A model generated the notes under the pieces. That model had not been told where the DNA came from. It did no database searches and was given only the letters and a program-made list of their open reading frames with translations. A stretch of 64,000 nucleotides of DNA from Streptomyces poonensis (GTDB taxonomy: Bacteria > Actinomycetota > Actinomycetes > Streptomycetales > Streptomycetaceae), in the NCBI RefSeq assembly GCF_014650915.1, contig NZ_BMVW01000001.1:1254093-1318092 (forward strand), read 5' to 3'. Shown here piece after piece: positions 9,161 to 18,298 of this stretch (position 1 is the stretch's first letter; the number at the start of each line of letters is the position of its first letter). A program made the translations under genes and the position numbers.

Positions 9161-10972
9161 ATGACGTCGACCACTGACGCAGCCGTCCCGCTGCCGACCG
9201 TAGAAGAGTCCTGGGCCCGCATCGACGCCTGGCTCTCGGAGCACGCCCCGCTGAGCCGGGCCCGGCTGCGTCCACCCGCTGCTCCTGGTGAGATAGCAGA
9301 TGCCGAGCGGCGGCTCGGGGTGACGTTCCACCCCGAACTCGTGGCCTCGCTCCGCTGCCACGACGGTGTCGAACTGAGTAAGGGCGCACCGGTGTTCGCA
9401 CTGAACGGCCCGTTCGCCGGTGTCGCCGACATCGTGAACAACTCCCTGTTCCTGCGGTCCATCGGCGAGGACGTCGAGGACGCGTACGACGACGAGGACG
9501 ACCACGAGCTCAACGCGTACTGGCGCCACGAGTGGCTGCTGATCACCCATGGCGTCGCCTGGGACGCCCAGGACGGCTTGTTCCTCACGTGCCGCCCGGG
9601 TGACGACTACGGGCGCATAGGCGACTACTTCAACGAGGACGTCCCCTCGTTCAGCGAATGGGGCTCGCTACGGGCGGCGCTGTCGGCGTTCGCCGACGCC
9701 CTGGAACGGCGACTGCCCATCGGAGGCCGCATTCCGCTGGCTGTCGACGGAGCGCTGATCTGGGAGGACACCACGGTCACGGTCAAGGCGCACCCCACCT
9801 CGCTGCTCGAGCTCGCCGCGCGTACGCCCGAGCCCGAACCGGAGCCCGCGCGCCGGCAGCCGGAGCCGCCCAGGAGCGGGGTGTACGTCGTGATCGGCTC
9901 CACGCAGTCCCGGACACCTCGGCCCCGCCAGCCGGACCTGGTCTTCGCCGAGGGCGTGACCGCGGAGGAACTCCTGCTGCGTGCGGGCGTGGTGCAGCGG
10001 GACACCATCCGCGAACGCACCCACGCGCAGGCCGAGCGATCGGCGCCGAGTCTCTGGGCGGCGTCCCGGCCCTTGGTCCGCGCGGGCCGCCACGGAGACT
10101 GGGGGTTCCTGACGCAGAGCGCCGGGACCGGGCAGCTGACCCGCCCGGAGGTGCTGCGCAGGCTGGCCCGGGACACCCGCGTCCTGGCCCTGACCAAGCA
10201 GGGCCCAGAGGTGCGGCTCACCGTGTACGACAACGGCCGCCCGTATGCCCAGGGCACCCAGGACCGCCTGGTGTCGTCCCCGCGGGAGGACTATGTGCGG
10301 CTCCCGGACGGCAGCAGGGCGCAGTCGGTCGGTGTCGATCCCTGGCCCGGCTCGACCGCCGCGTACAGGGACTTCCTCACCGGTCTGCGGGGCGAGTTCG
10401 GCATCGACTTCGATGTCGAGCGCGTACTCGACGAGCCACTGCTCAGTGGCCTTGTCCTACCGGTCCTGGAGGACATCCCCGAGTGGTCGTGCCGTCCCGT
10501 CACGGAGGTACGTCATCTCGATCTGGGTGCGCTGATCGAGCGCACCCCCGCGCCCCGGATGCGGGCGGTGATGGCCCTGCAACTGCGCAGGCTCGCCGTG
10601 GAGACCGGGATCGACGCCTACCCCGAAGTGACGCAGACCCTGGCGGCCGTCGACCGCGGGGAGGCCCCCGAGCTCGTCGAGGACGACGCACTGGACCTGC
10701 GTATGCGCACGCTGGTGGCCGAAGCCGCAGCGGCCCGGGTCACACTGGACCCGTCCTGGCGGCGAGAGCGGGACGCGCCCGAACTCCACGCCGCCCGGGA
10801 CGACTTCCAGGCATGGCAGATACGCGCCGACGCAGCGGACTCGCTGCGTCGCTTCCTCCAGCTGCCGTTGCCCAATGCCGCGGCATCCATCCTGCACCGC
10901 AGGCTCAGCGAGGACTGGCGCAGCGAGCTGGCCCTGGATCTGGCAGCCCAGCGACCGCTTCAGGGGGACTGA
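9161..10972 (+). CDS. SMI1/KNR4-domain protein with long C-terminal region
   Basis: The 603-residue protein begins with an SMI1/KNR4 fold (residues ~10-180): RLRPPAAPGEIADAERRLG, then HPELVASLRCHDGVEL and WLLITHGVAWDAQDGLFLTCRP. In bacteria this fold is common in immunity proteins against polymorphic toxins and in proteins of unknown function. A linker rich in Pro and Glu (~215-235) leads to a second region of ~370 residues that I do not recognise, ending in a helical segment (LRRFLQLPLPNAAASILHRRL). No toxin gene is adjacent, so an immunity role is only a suggestion. Confidence 0.7.
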   Translation: MTSTTDAAVPLPTVEESWARIDAWLSEHAPLSRARLRPPAAPGEIADAERRLGVTFHPELVASLRCHDGVELSKGAPVFALNGPFAGVADIVNNSLFLRSIGEDVEDAYDDEDDHELNAYWRHEWLLITHGVAWDAQDGLFLTCRPGDDYGRIGDYFNEDVPSFSEWGSLRAALSAFADALERRLPIGGRIPLAVDGALIWEDTTVTVKAHPTSLLELAARTPEPEPEPARRQPEPPRSGVYVVIGSTQSRTPRPRQPDLVFAEGVTAEELLLRAGVVQRDTIRERTHAQAERSAPSLWAASRPLVRAGRHGDWGFLTQSAGTGQLTRPEVLRRLARDTRVLALTKQGPEVRLTVYDNGRPYAQGTQDRLVSSPREDYVRLPDGSRAQSVGVDPWPGSTAAYRDFLTGLRGEFGIDFDVERVLDEPLLSGLVLPVLEDIPEWSCRPVTEVRHLDLGALIERTPAPRMRAVMALQLRRLAVETGIDAYPEVTQTLAAVDRGEAPELVEDDALDLRMRTLVAEAAAARVTLDPSWRRERDAPELHAARDDFQAWQIRADAADSLRRFLQLPLPNAAASILHRRLSEDWRSELALDLAAQRPLQGD

Positions 10973-11026
10973 CCGGCACAGCTGACACGCGGGCCGTCCG
11001 AGGCGAGCAGCGCGGGGAGCATCTGG

Positions 11027-11443
11027 TCAGTCGATGACCGCCGTCGCCTCCACCTCCACCAGGTGGTCCGGAATGTCCAGCGCCACCACCCCCACCAGCG
11101 TGACCGGCGGCACCGGGGTGGTGCCCAGCTTCTCGGCCGCCCGGTTGATGCCCTCCCAGATCAGGGGCAGCTTCTCGGGGGCCCAGTCGACGACGTAGAA
11201 GTTCAGCTTCACCACGTCGTCGAAGGAACCGCCGGACGCGGCCAGGGCGGTGCCGATGTGCAGGTAGCACTGCTCGACCTGACCGGCGAGGTCGCCCTCC
11301 GCGATCGTGGCTCCGTCGGTGTCCCAGGAGACCTGACCGGCGATGTGGACGAGCTTCGTGCCGGCCGCGATCGGGGCGATCGACACCTGGCGGTAGCCGT
11401 CGATCTCGGGCAGTCCGGTGGGGTTCATCAGGGTGACGGTCAT
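11027..11443 (-). CDS. RidA (YjgF/UK114) family protein
   Basis: The 138-residue protein matches the RidA family in length and motifs: VSIAPIAAGTKLVHIAGQVSWD near the N-terminus, FDDVVKLNFYVVDW in the middle and PPVTLVGVVALDIPDHLVEVEATAVI at the end. RidA enzymes hydrolyse reactive enamines and imines from PLP-dependent dehydratases; the catalytic Arg of classical RidA is not evident here, so it may be another subfamily. It is divergent from an HxlR regulator, its likely controller, across 104 bp. Confidence 0.88.
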   Translation of the reverse strand: MTVTLMNPTGLPEIDGYRQVSIAPIAAGTKLVHIAGQVSWDTDGATIAEGDLAGQVEQCYLHIGTALAASGGSFDDVVKLNFYVVDWAPEKLPLIWEGINRAAEKLGTTPVPPVTLVGVVALDIPDHLVEVEATAVID

Positions 11444-11547
11444 GCCGTTTTCCGCTCCTCGTCCGCGCTCTCTTGTGGTTACTCGGAAACCGTAGGAGAG
11501 TGAGCGCTGAGCTGGAAGAACGCACTTTTCGGTGACTGGGGAACCTG

Positions 11548-11931
11548 ATGGAAACCAAGCAGTTCGAGGGCGGTCCGACCGATCAGGCCGATCTGAGACG
11601 CGCGGACTCCCTGGCGCGGGAGATCTTCTCCGACGTCGCCAACAAGTGGGCCCTGCTGATCATCGAGATGCTCGGTGATCGCACTCTGCGCTTCAGCGAG
11701 CTGCGGAACGAGGTCGAGGGCATCAGCCACAAGATGCTCACGCAGAACCTGCGCATGCTGGAGCGCAACGGCCTGGTCGAGCGGACCGTGCACCCGACCG
11801 TGCCGCCCCGTGTCGAGTACACCCTCACCGGGCCGGGCCGGGCCCTGCGGGCGACGGTCGATGTCATGTGCGAATGGACGCACCGGAACCTCGCCCACAT
11901 CGAGACCTCCCGCCTCCGCTTCGACGCCTGA
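11548..11931 (+). CDS. HxlR-family transcriptional regulator
   Basis: The 127-residue winged-helix protein has the HxlR signature: FSDVANKWALLIIEMLGDRTLRFSELRNEVEGISHKMLTQNLRMLERNGLVER. HxlR proteins sense reactive aldehydes, oxidants or redox signals, often through a conserved N-terminal Cys. No Cys is present before the HTH here; the only Cys is near residue 110 (DVMCEW). Position and orientation suggest control of the divergent RidA gene. Confidence 0.9.
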   Translation: METKQFEGGPTDQADLRRADSLAREIFSDVANKWALLIIEMLGDRTLRFSELRNEVEGISHKMLTQNLRMLERNGLVERTVHPTVPPRVEYTLTGPGRALRATVDVMCEWTHRNLAHIETSRLRFDA

Positions 11932-12113
11932 CGGGCCGTCCACCCCGGCGGCCCGTCCGCCAGGTGTGCCCTTCTGGGCGATCGCGTGCGAAGAGCGTGT
12001 GAGGACCTTGTGCCATCCCGTGCGGCGCCCTGTGATCGGTGTCTCCCACGGCTGACGCATCCCGCGTCCACAAGGCAAACTGACGTAGTTGACAGGGACA
12101 CTAGGGGGCGGCG

Positions 12114-15100
12114 ATGGAGGACGTTGAACCGCGAGTGCCGGAGCAGCGGGGTCCCGAGGACTCCGCGGCCCTGCGCTTCGGCGTGCTCGGCCCGGTGCGC
12201 GCCTGGCGCGGCGCCGAACTCCTGCCCACCGGCTCCCCGCAGCAACGCGCCCTGCTGGCCGCCCTGCTGCTCCGCGAGGGCCGTACGGCCACGGCGGGCG
12301 AACTGATCGACGCGCTGTGGGGCGACGACCCTCCGTCGCAGGCCCTGGCGGCGATCCGGACGTACGCGTCCCGGCTGCGCAAGGTGCTCGGCGCCGGGGT
12401 GCTGGTCAGCGAGTCCGGCGGGTACGCCATCCGGATCCCCGGCGGAGGCGGTGCCCTCGATCTCGTCCTGGCCCAGGAGCTGGCGGCGGACGCCGAGAAG
12501 GCGAAGAGCGGCGGGGACCTGTGCCACGCGCGCGCCCTGCTGAACAAGGCGCTGAGCCTGTGGGACGGGGAGGTCCTGGCCAGTCTCCCCGGGCCGTACG
12601 CGGAGACGCAGCGGGCGCGGCTGGAGGAGTGGCGGCTCCAGCTCGTCGAGAGCCGGCTCGACATGGACCTGGAGCAGGGCTGCCACGCGGAGGCGGTGTC
12701 GGAGCTCACGGCCCTGACGGCGGCGCACCCGCTGCGGGAACGGCTGCGGGAGCTGCTGATGCTGGCGCTGTACCGCAGCGGGCGGCAGGCCGAGGCCCTC
12801 GCCGTGTACGCGGACACCCGCCGGCTGCTGGCCGACGAACTGGGCGTGGATCCGCGGCCCGGTCTGACCGAGCTCCAGCAGCGCATCCTCCGGGCCGACC
12901 CCGCGCTGGCCGAGCCGTCGGCTCCGCTGCCGTCCGAGGAGGCCTCCGCCGCGCCCGTGAGGCCCGCCCAGCTGCCCGCCAGCGTCCCGGACTTCACCGG
13001 CCGCGCGTCCCTCGTGGCCGAGCTGAGCGACGTACTGACGGCCGCCTCCGGCACGGAGGGCACGGAGGGCCGGGTCATGGCGGTGTCCGCGCTGGCCGGC
13101 ATCGGCGGCGTGGGCAAGACGACACTGGCCGTGCACGTCGCGCACCGGGCGCGGGCGGCCTTCCCGGACGGGCAGCTGTACGTGGACCTCCAGGGCGCGG
13201 GGGCGCGGGCGGCCGAGCCCGAGACGGTGCTCGGGGCGTTCCTGCGGGCCCTCGGCACGGCCGACTCCGCGATCCCCGACTCGCTGGAGGAGCGCGCCGC
13301 GCTGTACCGGTCGGTGCTGGACGGCCGCCGGGTCCTCGTGCTGCTGGACAACGCGCGCGACGCGGCCCAGGTACGGCCGCTGCTGCCGGGGACCGCGGGG
13401 TGCGCGGCGCTGGTGACGTCCCGGGTGCGGATGGTGGACCTGGCGGGTGCCCATCTGGTGGACCTGGACGTGATGTCGCCCGAGGAGGCGCTGCTGCTGT
13501 TCACACGCATCGTGGGCGAGGAGCGGGTGGCCGCCGAACGGAAGGCCGCGCTGGACGTGGTGGCGGCGTGCGGGTTCCTGCCGCTGGCGATCCGGGTCGC
13601 CGCGTCCCGGCTGGCGGCGCGGCGGACGTGGACGGTGTCGGTGCTCGCGGCGAAGCTCGCCGACGAGCGGCGCCGGCTCGACGAGCTGCAGGCCGGCGAT
13701 CTCGCCGTGAAGGCCACCTTCGAGCTGGGGTACGGGCAGCTGGAACCGGCGCAGGCGCGGGCGTTCCGGCTGCTGGGGCTGGCCGACGGGCCGGACATCT
13801 CGCTGGCCGCGGCGGCCGCCGTACTGGATCTGCCGGCCGAGGCGACCGAGGACCTCCTGGAGTCCCTGGTCGACACCTCGCTGCTGGAGTCGGCCGCGCC
13901 GGGCCGCTACCGGTACCACGACCTGGTGCGACTCTACGCGCGTGCGTGTGCGGAGCGTGACGAGCATCCGCCGGGCGTGGGGGCACCTCCCACGCCTTGC
14001 GGGCAGAGGGGGAGCGCCGCGGCGATGTCCCGCCTCCTCGACTTCTACCTCGCCACGGCCGCCGGCGTGTACGCGATCGAACGGCCCGGGGACCGGCTCG
14101 TGGACCACCTGGAGCCGACGGAGTACCCGGGGCTGGCCTTCACCGAGGGCTCGGCGGCGCTGGACTGGCTGTACTCGGAGGCGGCGCCGCTGCTGGCGTG
14201 TGTGCGGCAGGCGGCGGGGACGGGACGGCTGCCGCGAGCGGTGGACCTCCTGTGGGCGGCCAGGGACCTGGCCGAGTCGGGCGCGAACTCCCATCAGTAC
14301 GAGACGACGGCCATCGCCATGTGCGCCGCGACGCGGGCGGCGGGCGACATCCGGGCGGAGGGCCGGGCGCACACGAGTCTCACCCACGTTCTGCTGGTCT
14401 CCGGCCGCATCGGGCAGGCGGCCGGGGAGGCCCAGTCGGCCATGGAGCTCGCGACGGCCGCCGGGGACTCCTTCGCCGCGAGCTGGGCGGCCCAGGACCG
14501 GGGGCTGATCGCGCTGCACCAGCACCGGTACGCGGAGGGCAAGGTCTTCCTCGACCAGGCCATAGAGGGGTTCAGGGCTGCTCGCAACGGGCTCTGCGAA
14601 GCGACCGCCCTGGGCAATCTCTCACGGGCGTACATGGGGATGGGCAACACCGCGAAGGCCGTGGTGTTCGCCCAGCGTGGTCTCGCCATCCATATCGAGG
14701 TGGGCAGCACCATGCGGCTGGCCAACGGGCACTACGCGCTGGGTGTGGCACTGAGCAAGGCCGGCCGGCACGTGGAGGCCCTCGGCCAGTTCTCCGAGGC
14801 ACTGACCATCTTCGCGGACCACCGGCAGCGGCTCTGGGAAGGCACGACCCAGTTCCGCATCGCGGAAGCGCACATCGCCGCCCGGCGCCCGGCCCAGGCG
14901 GCCCAGCACGCCGAACAGGCCCTCGCTCTCGGCTGCATCGGCGGTGACCGGACGCGGGGCAACGTCCTGACGCTCCTCGGGCGGGCTCTCTCCGGGCTGG
15001 GCCAGGCCGACCGGGCCAAGGCGTGCTGGCGTGAGGCGCTCAACCTCTTCGACGAGCACGGCGCTCCGGAGGCCGACGAGGTCCGCGCACTGCTCACGCC

Positions 15101-15116
15101 CGTCTCGGCGGCCTGA
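12114..15116 (+). CDS. afsR: AfsR, SARP-family global regulator of secondary metabolism
   Basis: The 1000-residue protein has the AfsR architecture. An OmpR-like winged HTH (residues ~15-100) is followed by a bacterial transcriptional activation domain (~105-255). An NB-ARC ATPase follows, with Walker A GIGGVGKTTLA near 330 and Walker B RVLVLLDNA near 408, then a TPR-rich C-terminus from ~680. In S. coelicolor AfsK phosphorylates AfsR, which then binds the afsS promoter and activates it. afsS and afsK follow directly here, which fixes the identity. The start ATG follows CTAGGGGGCGGCG. A palindrome-containing insertion (13974-13996) adds about a dozen residues between the ATPase and TPR parts. 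Confidence 0.95.
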   Translation: MEDVEPRVPEQRGPEDSAALRFGVLGPVRAWRGAELLPTGSPQQRALLAALLLREGRTATAGELIDALWGDDPPSQALAAIRTYASRLRKVLGAGVLVSESGGYAIRIPGGGGALDLVLAQELAADAEKAKSGGDLCHARALLNKALSLWDGEVLASLPGPYAETQRARLEEWRLQLVESRLDMDLEQGCHAEAVSELTALTAAHPLRERLRELLMLALYRSGRQAEALAVYADTRRLLADELGVDPRPGLTELQQRILRADPALAEPSAPLPSEEASAAPVRPAQLPASVPDFTGRASLVAELSDVLTAASGTEGTEGRVMAVSALAGIGGVGKTTLAVHVAHRARAAFPDGQLYVDLQGAGARAAEPETVLGAFLRALGTADSAIPDSLEERAALYRSVLDGRRVLVLLDNARDAAQVRPLLPGTAGCAALVTSRVRMVDLAGAHLVDLDVMSPEEALLLFTRIVGEERVAAERKAALDVVAACGFLPLAIRVAASRLAARRTWTVSVLAAKLADERRRLDELQAGDLAVKATFELGYGQLEPAQARAFRLLGLADGPDISLAAAAAVLDLPAEATEDLLESLVDTSLLESAAPGRYRYHDLVRLYARACAERDEHPPGVGAPPTPCGQRGSAAAMSRLLDFYLATAAGVYAIERPGDRLVDHLEPTEYPGLAFTEGSAALDWLYSEAAPLLACVRQAAGTGRLPRAVDLLWAARDLAESGANSHQYETTAIAMCAATRAAGDIRAEGRAHTSLTHVLLVSGRIGQAAGEAQSAMELATAAGDSFAASWAAQDRGLIALHQHRYAEGKVFLDQAIEGFRAARNGLCEATALGNLSRAYMGMGNTAKAVVFAQRGLAIHIEVGSTMRLANGHYALGVALSKAGRHVEALGQFSEALTIFADHRQRLWEGTTQFRIAEAHIAARRPAQAAQHAEQALALGCIGGDRTRGNVLTLLGRALSGLGQADRAKACWREALNLFDEHGAPEADEVRALLTPVSAA
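13974..13996. repeat. REP-like palindrome inside afsR
   Basis: An inverted repeat GGCGTGGG ... CCCACGCC with a seven-base centre lies inside the afsR frame and encodes GVGAPPTP. Flanking DNA (CTTGCGGGCAGAGGGGGAG downstream) resembles the short dispersed palindromes scattered through Streptomyces genomes, usually between genes. The insertion keeps the frame and falls in a linker. Confidence 0.55.
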
Positions 15117-15146
15117 GCGGCCGGCCCGCCACCGACCGATTGCGGA

Positions 15147-15185
15147 CGTTCAGCATTCGTTTATCTCGGTCAGGCACTCTCTTAC
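15147..15185 (+). promoter_or_regulatory. afsS promoter with AfsR-type direct repeats
   Basis: CGTTCA at 15147-15152 and CGTTTA at 15158-15163 are direct repeats spaced exactly 11 bp, one helical turn, as in SARP-controlled promoters. The downstream copy sits at the -35 position; TCTTAC at 15180-15185 is a plausible -10, 16 bp further on. In S. coelicolor AfsR binds repeats that overlap the -35 of afsS. The transcript would carry a leader of about 145 bases. Confidence 0.7.
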
Positions 15186-15260
15186 GCATGAGTCACACCG
15201 TCGCGTCGGGGGGCAGACGGTCTGACCAGGAGTCCGCCCAGCTAGTCTGCGGCTCCGACG

Positions 15261-15302
15261 ACGCCCGTCCAGCGACCCTCGGGGGAGTTTCTGGGCGGGC
15301 GT
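15261..15302 (+). promoter_or_regulatory. Hairpin in the afsS leader, possible attenuator
   Basis: A 12-bp stem (ACGCCCGTCCAG with CTGGGCGGGCGT, one G-U pair) encloses an 18-base loop and is followed by TTTCTAT. It looks like an intrinsic terminator between the afsS promoter and the afsS start, 34 bases before the GTG. It could instead stop read-through from afsR; the two roles are not exclusive. Confidence 0.5.
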
Positions 15303-15336
15303 TTCTATCGCCACCTAAACGGGAGGAACTCGCGCT

Positions 15337-15579
15337 GTGAGCGAAAAGAACGAGGACGTCACCGTCACGCCCCTGGGCGACAACAACATGCCCGCCCCGC
15401 CCAAGGACTCGGGCGCCACCACGCTGGGTGACAACAACATGCCCGCCCCGCCCAAGACTTCGACCGCCACCACCCTGGGCGACAACAACATGCCGTCCCC
15501 GCCCAAGGACTCGGGCATCACGACGCTGGGCGACAACAACATGCCCGCTCCGCCGGCCCTGGGCCTGGACAGCAAGTAA
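15337..15579 (+). CDS. afsS: AfsS sigma-like activator of secondary metabolism
   Basis: The 80-residue protein consists almost wholly of four 17-residue repeats with core LGDNNMPAPPK; the third has Ser for Ala. AfsS (AfsR2) of S. coelicolor and S. lividans is a 63-residue protein of the same type, with fewer repeats containing DNHMP, and overexpression stimulates antibiotic production. Its molecular role is still unclear. The GTG at 15337 follows GGGAGGAACT. Position after afsR and convergent to afsK agrees with the known locus. The extra repeat and the Asn-Asn in place of Asn-His are notable. Confidence 0.93.
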   Translation: MSEKNEDVTVTPLGDNNMPAPPKDSGATTLGDNNMPAPPKTSTATTLGDNNMPSPPKDSGITTLGDNNMPAPPALGLDSK

Positions 15580-15600
15580 AGACCTTTGTAGCGACGGGGA

Positions 15601-15639
15601 TCGGCCGCGGCGGCGCGGAGGGGGAGCCGCCGCGGCCGA
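15601..15639 (+). terminator. afsS terminator
   Basis: A perfect 14-bp inverted repeat (TCGGCCGCGGCGGC and its complement) with an 11-base loop begins 21 bp after the afsS stop. It lies between convergent afsS and afsK. Confidence 0.8.
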
Positions 15640-15695
15640 GGCATGTCCGGGGCACGGCCCGGGCTGCCGGGGCCACGGTCCCAGGTGCCCGGGAC

Positions 15696-15721
15696 GCCCG
15701 CCGCGCGGCCGCGCGGCGGGC
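15696..15721 (-). terminator. afsK terminator palindrome
   Basis: A perfect 26-bp palindrome (arm GCCCGCCGCGCGG) ends five bases beyond the afsK stop on the minus strand. With no loop bases it would form a cruciform-like hairpin in RNA. Its position fits a terminator for afsK. Confidence 0.65.
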
Positions 15722-15726
15722 TCCGC

Positions 15727-18132
15727 TCACGCCGTCCGCGCCGTCCCCGTCCCCTTCTCCGCGTCCAGCGCGTACACGCACCGGTCCTTGCTGCACGCGT
15801 ACACGACGCCGTCCCGTACGACCGGGGAGCCGGTGATCTCGCCGCCCGTGGCCAGCTTCCAGCGCAGCCGGCCGTCGTCGGCCTTCAGGGTGTAGAGCAG
15901 GTGGTCCGTGGAGCCGAAGTGGACCCGGCCCTCGGCGACCACCGGGGCGCCCACGATGTCGCCGCCCGCCTGGAACCGCCACTTCGGGGTGCCCGTGACC
16001 GCGTCCAGGGTGTAGAGGCCCTTGCCGCTGCCCACGTGGACGTGGCCCGCGGCCACCAGCACCGAGTCGATCGAGGAGCGGGACTCGGTGGCGATGCGCC
16101 AGCGGTCACGGCCGTCGGCCGCGTCGAGGGCGTACACCGTGCCCAGATAGTCCGCCAGGTAGACACCACCGCCCGTCACCGCCGGGCCCGGCACGAACGT
16201 GGGCGGGCACAGGAACACCGCGGGCGCCTCGAAGTGCCAGCGCACATGCCCGCCCGCCGCGTCGACGGCCAGGACCCGGGAGCCCGCCGAGACGTAGACG
16301 TGCCCGTCCGAGGCGGGCGTCAGCCGCAGGGGCACGCCGCCGCAGGAGGCCGCGTCACCGATCGGGTACGACCAGCGCTCGTCACCCGTACGGGCCTCCA
16401 GGGCGCGCAGCCGGCCGTCCTTCCAGACGTACACCGTGCCCTCGTGGAGGACGGGCCCGGCCTCCGGGGACTCGAAGTCGGTCTGCGCGCCGGTGATCTC
16501 CCACAGCTTCTGCCCGTTCGCGGCGTCCCAGGCCTGGACGCCGCCGCCGCGGGTGCCGGTGACGACGGTGCCGTGGCCGGCCTTGAGGGAGTACACCCAG
16601 GCGTCCGCCGACAGCCGCCACAGATCGGTGCCCTCACGGGCGTCCAGGGCGAACAGGGTGGGCCCGTCGGAGGCGTGGATCCGGCCGTCCGCGACCGCCA
16701 TCGACCAGGCGACGTCCCGGGTCTTGAAGCGGCGGCGGCCGGTGGCCACGTCGAGCGCGTGCACCTCGAAGGAGGTGACGTACACGAGGTCGTCGCCGAT
16801 CGCCGGGGTGCCCCACACATCGTTCGACATGCGGAAACGCCAGGGGCGCCAGCCGGGCGCCGCCTCCGGGGGCACGGTGGGCGCGGGCGGGGCGGCGGGT
16901 ACGGCCGGCACGGCGTCCGCGCCGTTCACCCCGGCGCGGGGGCGCGACCAGGAGGCCACCAGGCCCGCCTCCGGCGGCGGCGCCTTCACGGCGGCGGCAC
17001 GGGCGTCCGCGACGCGCGGTCCGGGCCCGATGGGCACCCGGGCGCCCGCGAGCCGTACCGGCCCCCCGGCGCCGGCCGCGCCGACGGGCACCGGGGCCGG
17101 GTCGTACGAGGGCGGCGGGGGGACGGGGGCGGGGACGGCGGGCGCGGGGCCCGGGCCTCCTGCACCCGGTCCTCCCGGACCCGGTCCTCCCGCGCTGCGC
17201 GCACCGGCGGCCCCGGCCTGCGTCTTGCCCGCCGGGCGGCCGCCGCGCCGGGACTCGATGAGGGAGACCGCCTTCTCGGGCAGCCACGCCGACGCCGTAC
17301 CGCTGTCGTCGGAGCCGGAGCCGAAGAGGTGCGGCGCGAGCTGGGCCTGCAGGTCCGCCGGGTTGGGGCGCGCGGTCGGGTCCATCTGCATGCACGACTC
17401 GATGAGCGGCCGCAGCTCGTCCGGCAGGCCGGTGAGGTCCGGGCCCTCCCTGAGCAGCATGAACACGGTCTCGACGGGGTTGGCGCCGTGGAAGGGCGCA
17501 TGCCCCGTCGCCGCGAACACCAGCATCGAGCCGAGGGAGAACACATCACTCGCGCCGGTGACGCTACGCGAGTCCTTGGCCTGCTCCGGCGACATGTAGG
17601 CGGGGGTGCCGACGGCGACGTTCGTCATGGTCAGCCGGGTGTTGGACACCCCGGAGGCGATGCCGAAGTCGATGACGCGCGGCCCGTCCTCGACCACCAG
17701 CACATTGGACGGCTTGAGGTCCCGGTGGACGAGACCCGCGCCGTGGATGGACTGCAGGGCCTCCGCGACGCCCGCCGCCAGCCAGCGCACGGCCTGGGCG
17801 GGCAGCGGCCCGCACTCGTTCACTATTTCCTCGAGCGAGGGAGCGGGCACGTACGCGGTCGCCAGCCACGGCACCGCCGCGCGCGGATCGGCGTCGACCA
17901 CGGCCGCCGTGTAGAACCCGGACACCGCGCGGGCCGCCTCGACCTCGCGGGTGAACCGGACCCGGAACAGCTGGTCCTCGGCGAGTTCCGTCCTGACCGT
18001 CTTGATCGCCACGCGCCGGCCCGACGCCGACCGCGCCAGATAGACCAGCCCCATGCCGCCGGCTCCCAGCCGTCCCAGCACCTCGAACGGCCCGATCCGC
18101 CGCGGATCGTGCTGCGTCAGCTGATCCACCAC
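15727..18132 (-). CDS. afsK: AfsK serine/threonine kinase with PQQ-type propeller
   Basis: The 801-residue protein has an N-terminal Hanks-type kinase: glycine loop GRLGAGGMG, Lys44, HRDLKPSN with catalytic Asp138 and DFG at 155. A Pro/Ala-rich linker (~290-430) joins it to a C-terminal beta-propeller of PQQ-like repeats ([35 protein letters not shown]). There is no obvious membrane segment. AfsK autophosphorylates and phosphorylates AfsR and DivIVA in S. coelicolor. The GTG at 18132 follows GGGGAGG; with this start the activation-loop Thr falls at position 168, the autophosphorylation site I recall from S. coelicolor, which supports the choice. The open frame extends upstream to 18201. Confidence 0.95.
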   Translation of the reverse strand: MVDQLTQHDPRRIGPFEVLGRLGAGGMGLVYLARSASGRRVAIKTVRTELAEDQLFRVRFTREVEAARAVSGFYTAAVVDADPRAAVPWLATAYVPAPSLEEIVNECGPLPAQAVRWLAAGVAEALQSIHGAGLVHRDLKPSNVLVVEDGPRVIDFGIASGVSNTRLTMTNVAVGTPAYMSPEQAKDSRSVTGASDVFSLGSMLVFAATGHAPFHGANPVETVFMLLREGPDLTGLPDELRPLIESCMQMDPTARPNPADLQAQLAPHLFGSGSDDSGTASAWLPEKAVSLIESRRGGRPAGKTQAGAAGARSAGGPGPGGPGAGGPGPAPAVPAPVPPPPSYDPAPVPVGAAGAGGPVRLAGARVPIGPGPRVADARAAAVKAPPPEAGLVASWSRPRAGVNGADAVPAVPAAPPAPTVPPEAAPGWRPWRFRMSNDVWGTPAIGDDLVYVTSFEVHALDVATGRRRFKTRDVAWSMAVADGRIHASDGPTLFALDAREGTDLWRLSADAWVYSLKAGHGTVVTGTRGGGVQAWDAANGQKLWEITGAQTDFESPEAGPVLHEGTVYVWKDGRLRALEARTGDERWSYPIGDAASCGGVPLRLTPASDGHVYVSAGSRVLAVDAAGGHVRWHFEAPAVFLCPPTFVPGPAVTGGGVYLADYLGTVYALDAADGRDRWRIATESRSSIDSVLVAAGHVHVGSGKGLYTLDAVTGTPKWRFQAGGDIVGAPVVAEGRVHFGSTDHLLYTLKADDGRLRWKLATGGEITGSPVVRDGVVYACSKDRCVYALDAEKGTGTARTA

Positions 18133-18298
18133 TTGCCCTGCCACCTCCCCGTACGGGTCGCGCCGCCCTCGTGCCCGCGACCCCGTGCAGCGTCTCACCA
18201 CGGCACCGCCATGGCGGCACGCACCCCGATTCTTCCTCCCTGGGCCACCTGTGGCGAACCCGGGAATATATCGGGGTGTCTCAGGACGAATCGGTAGT

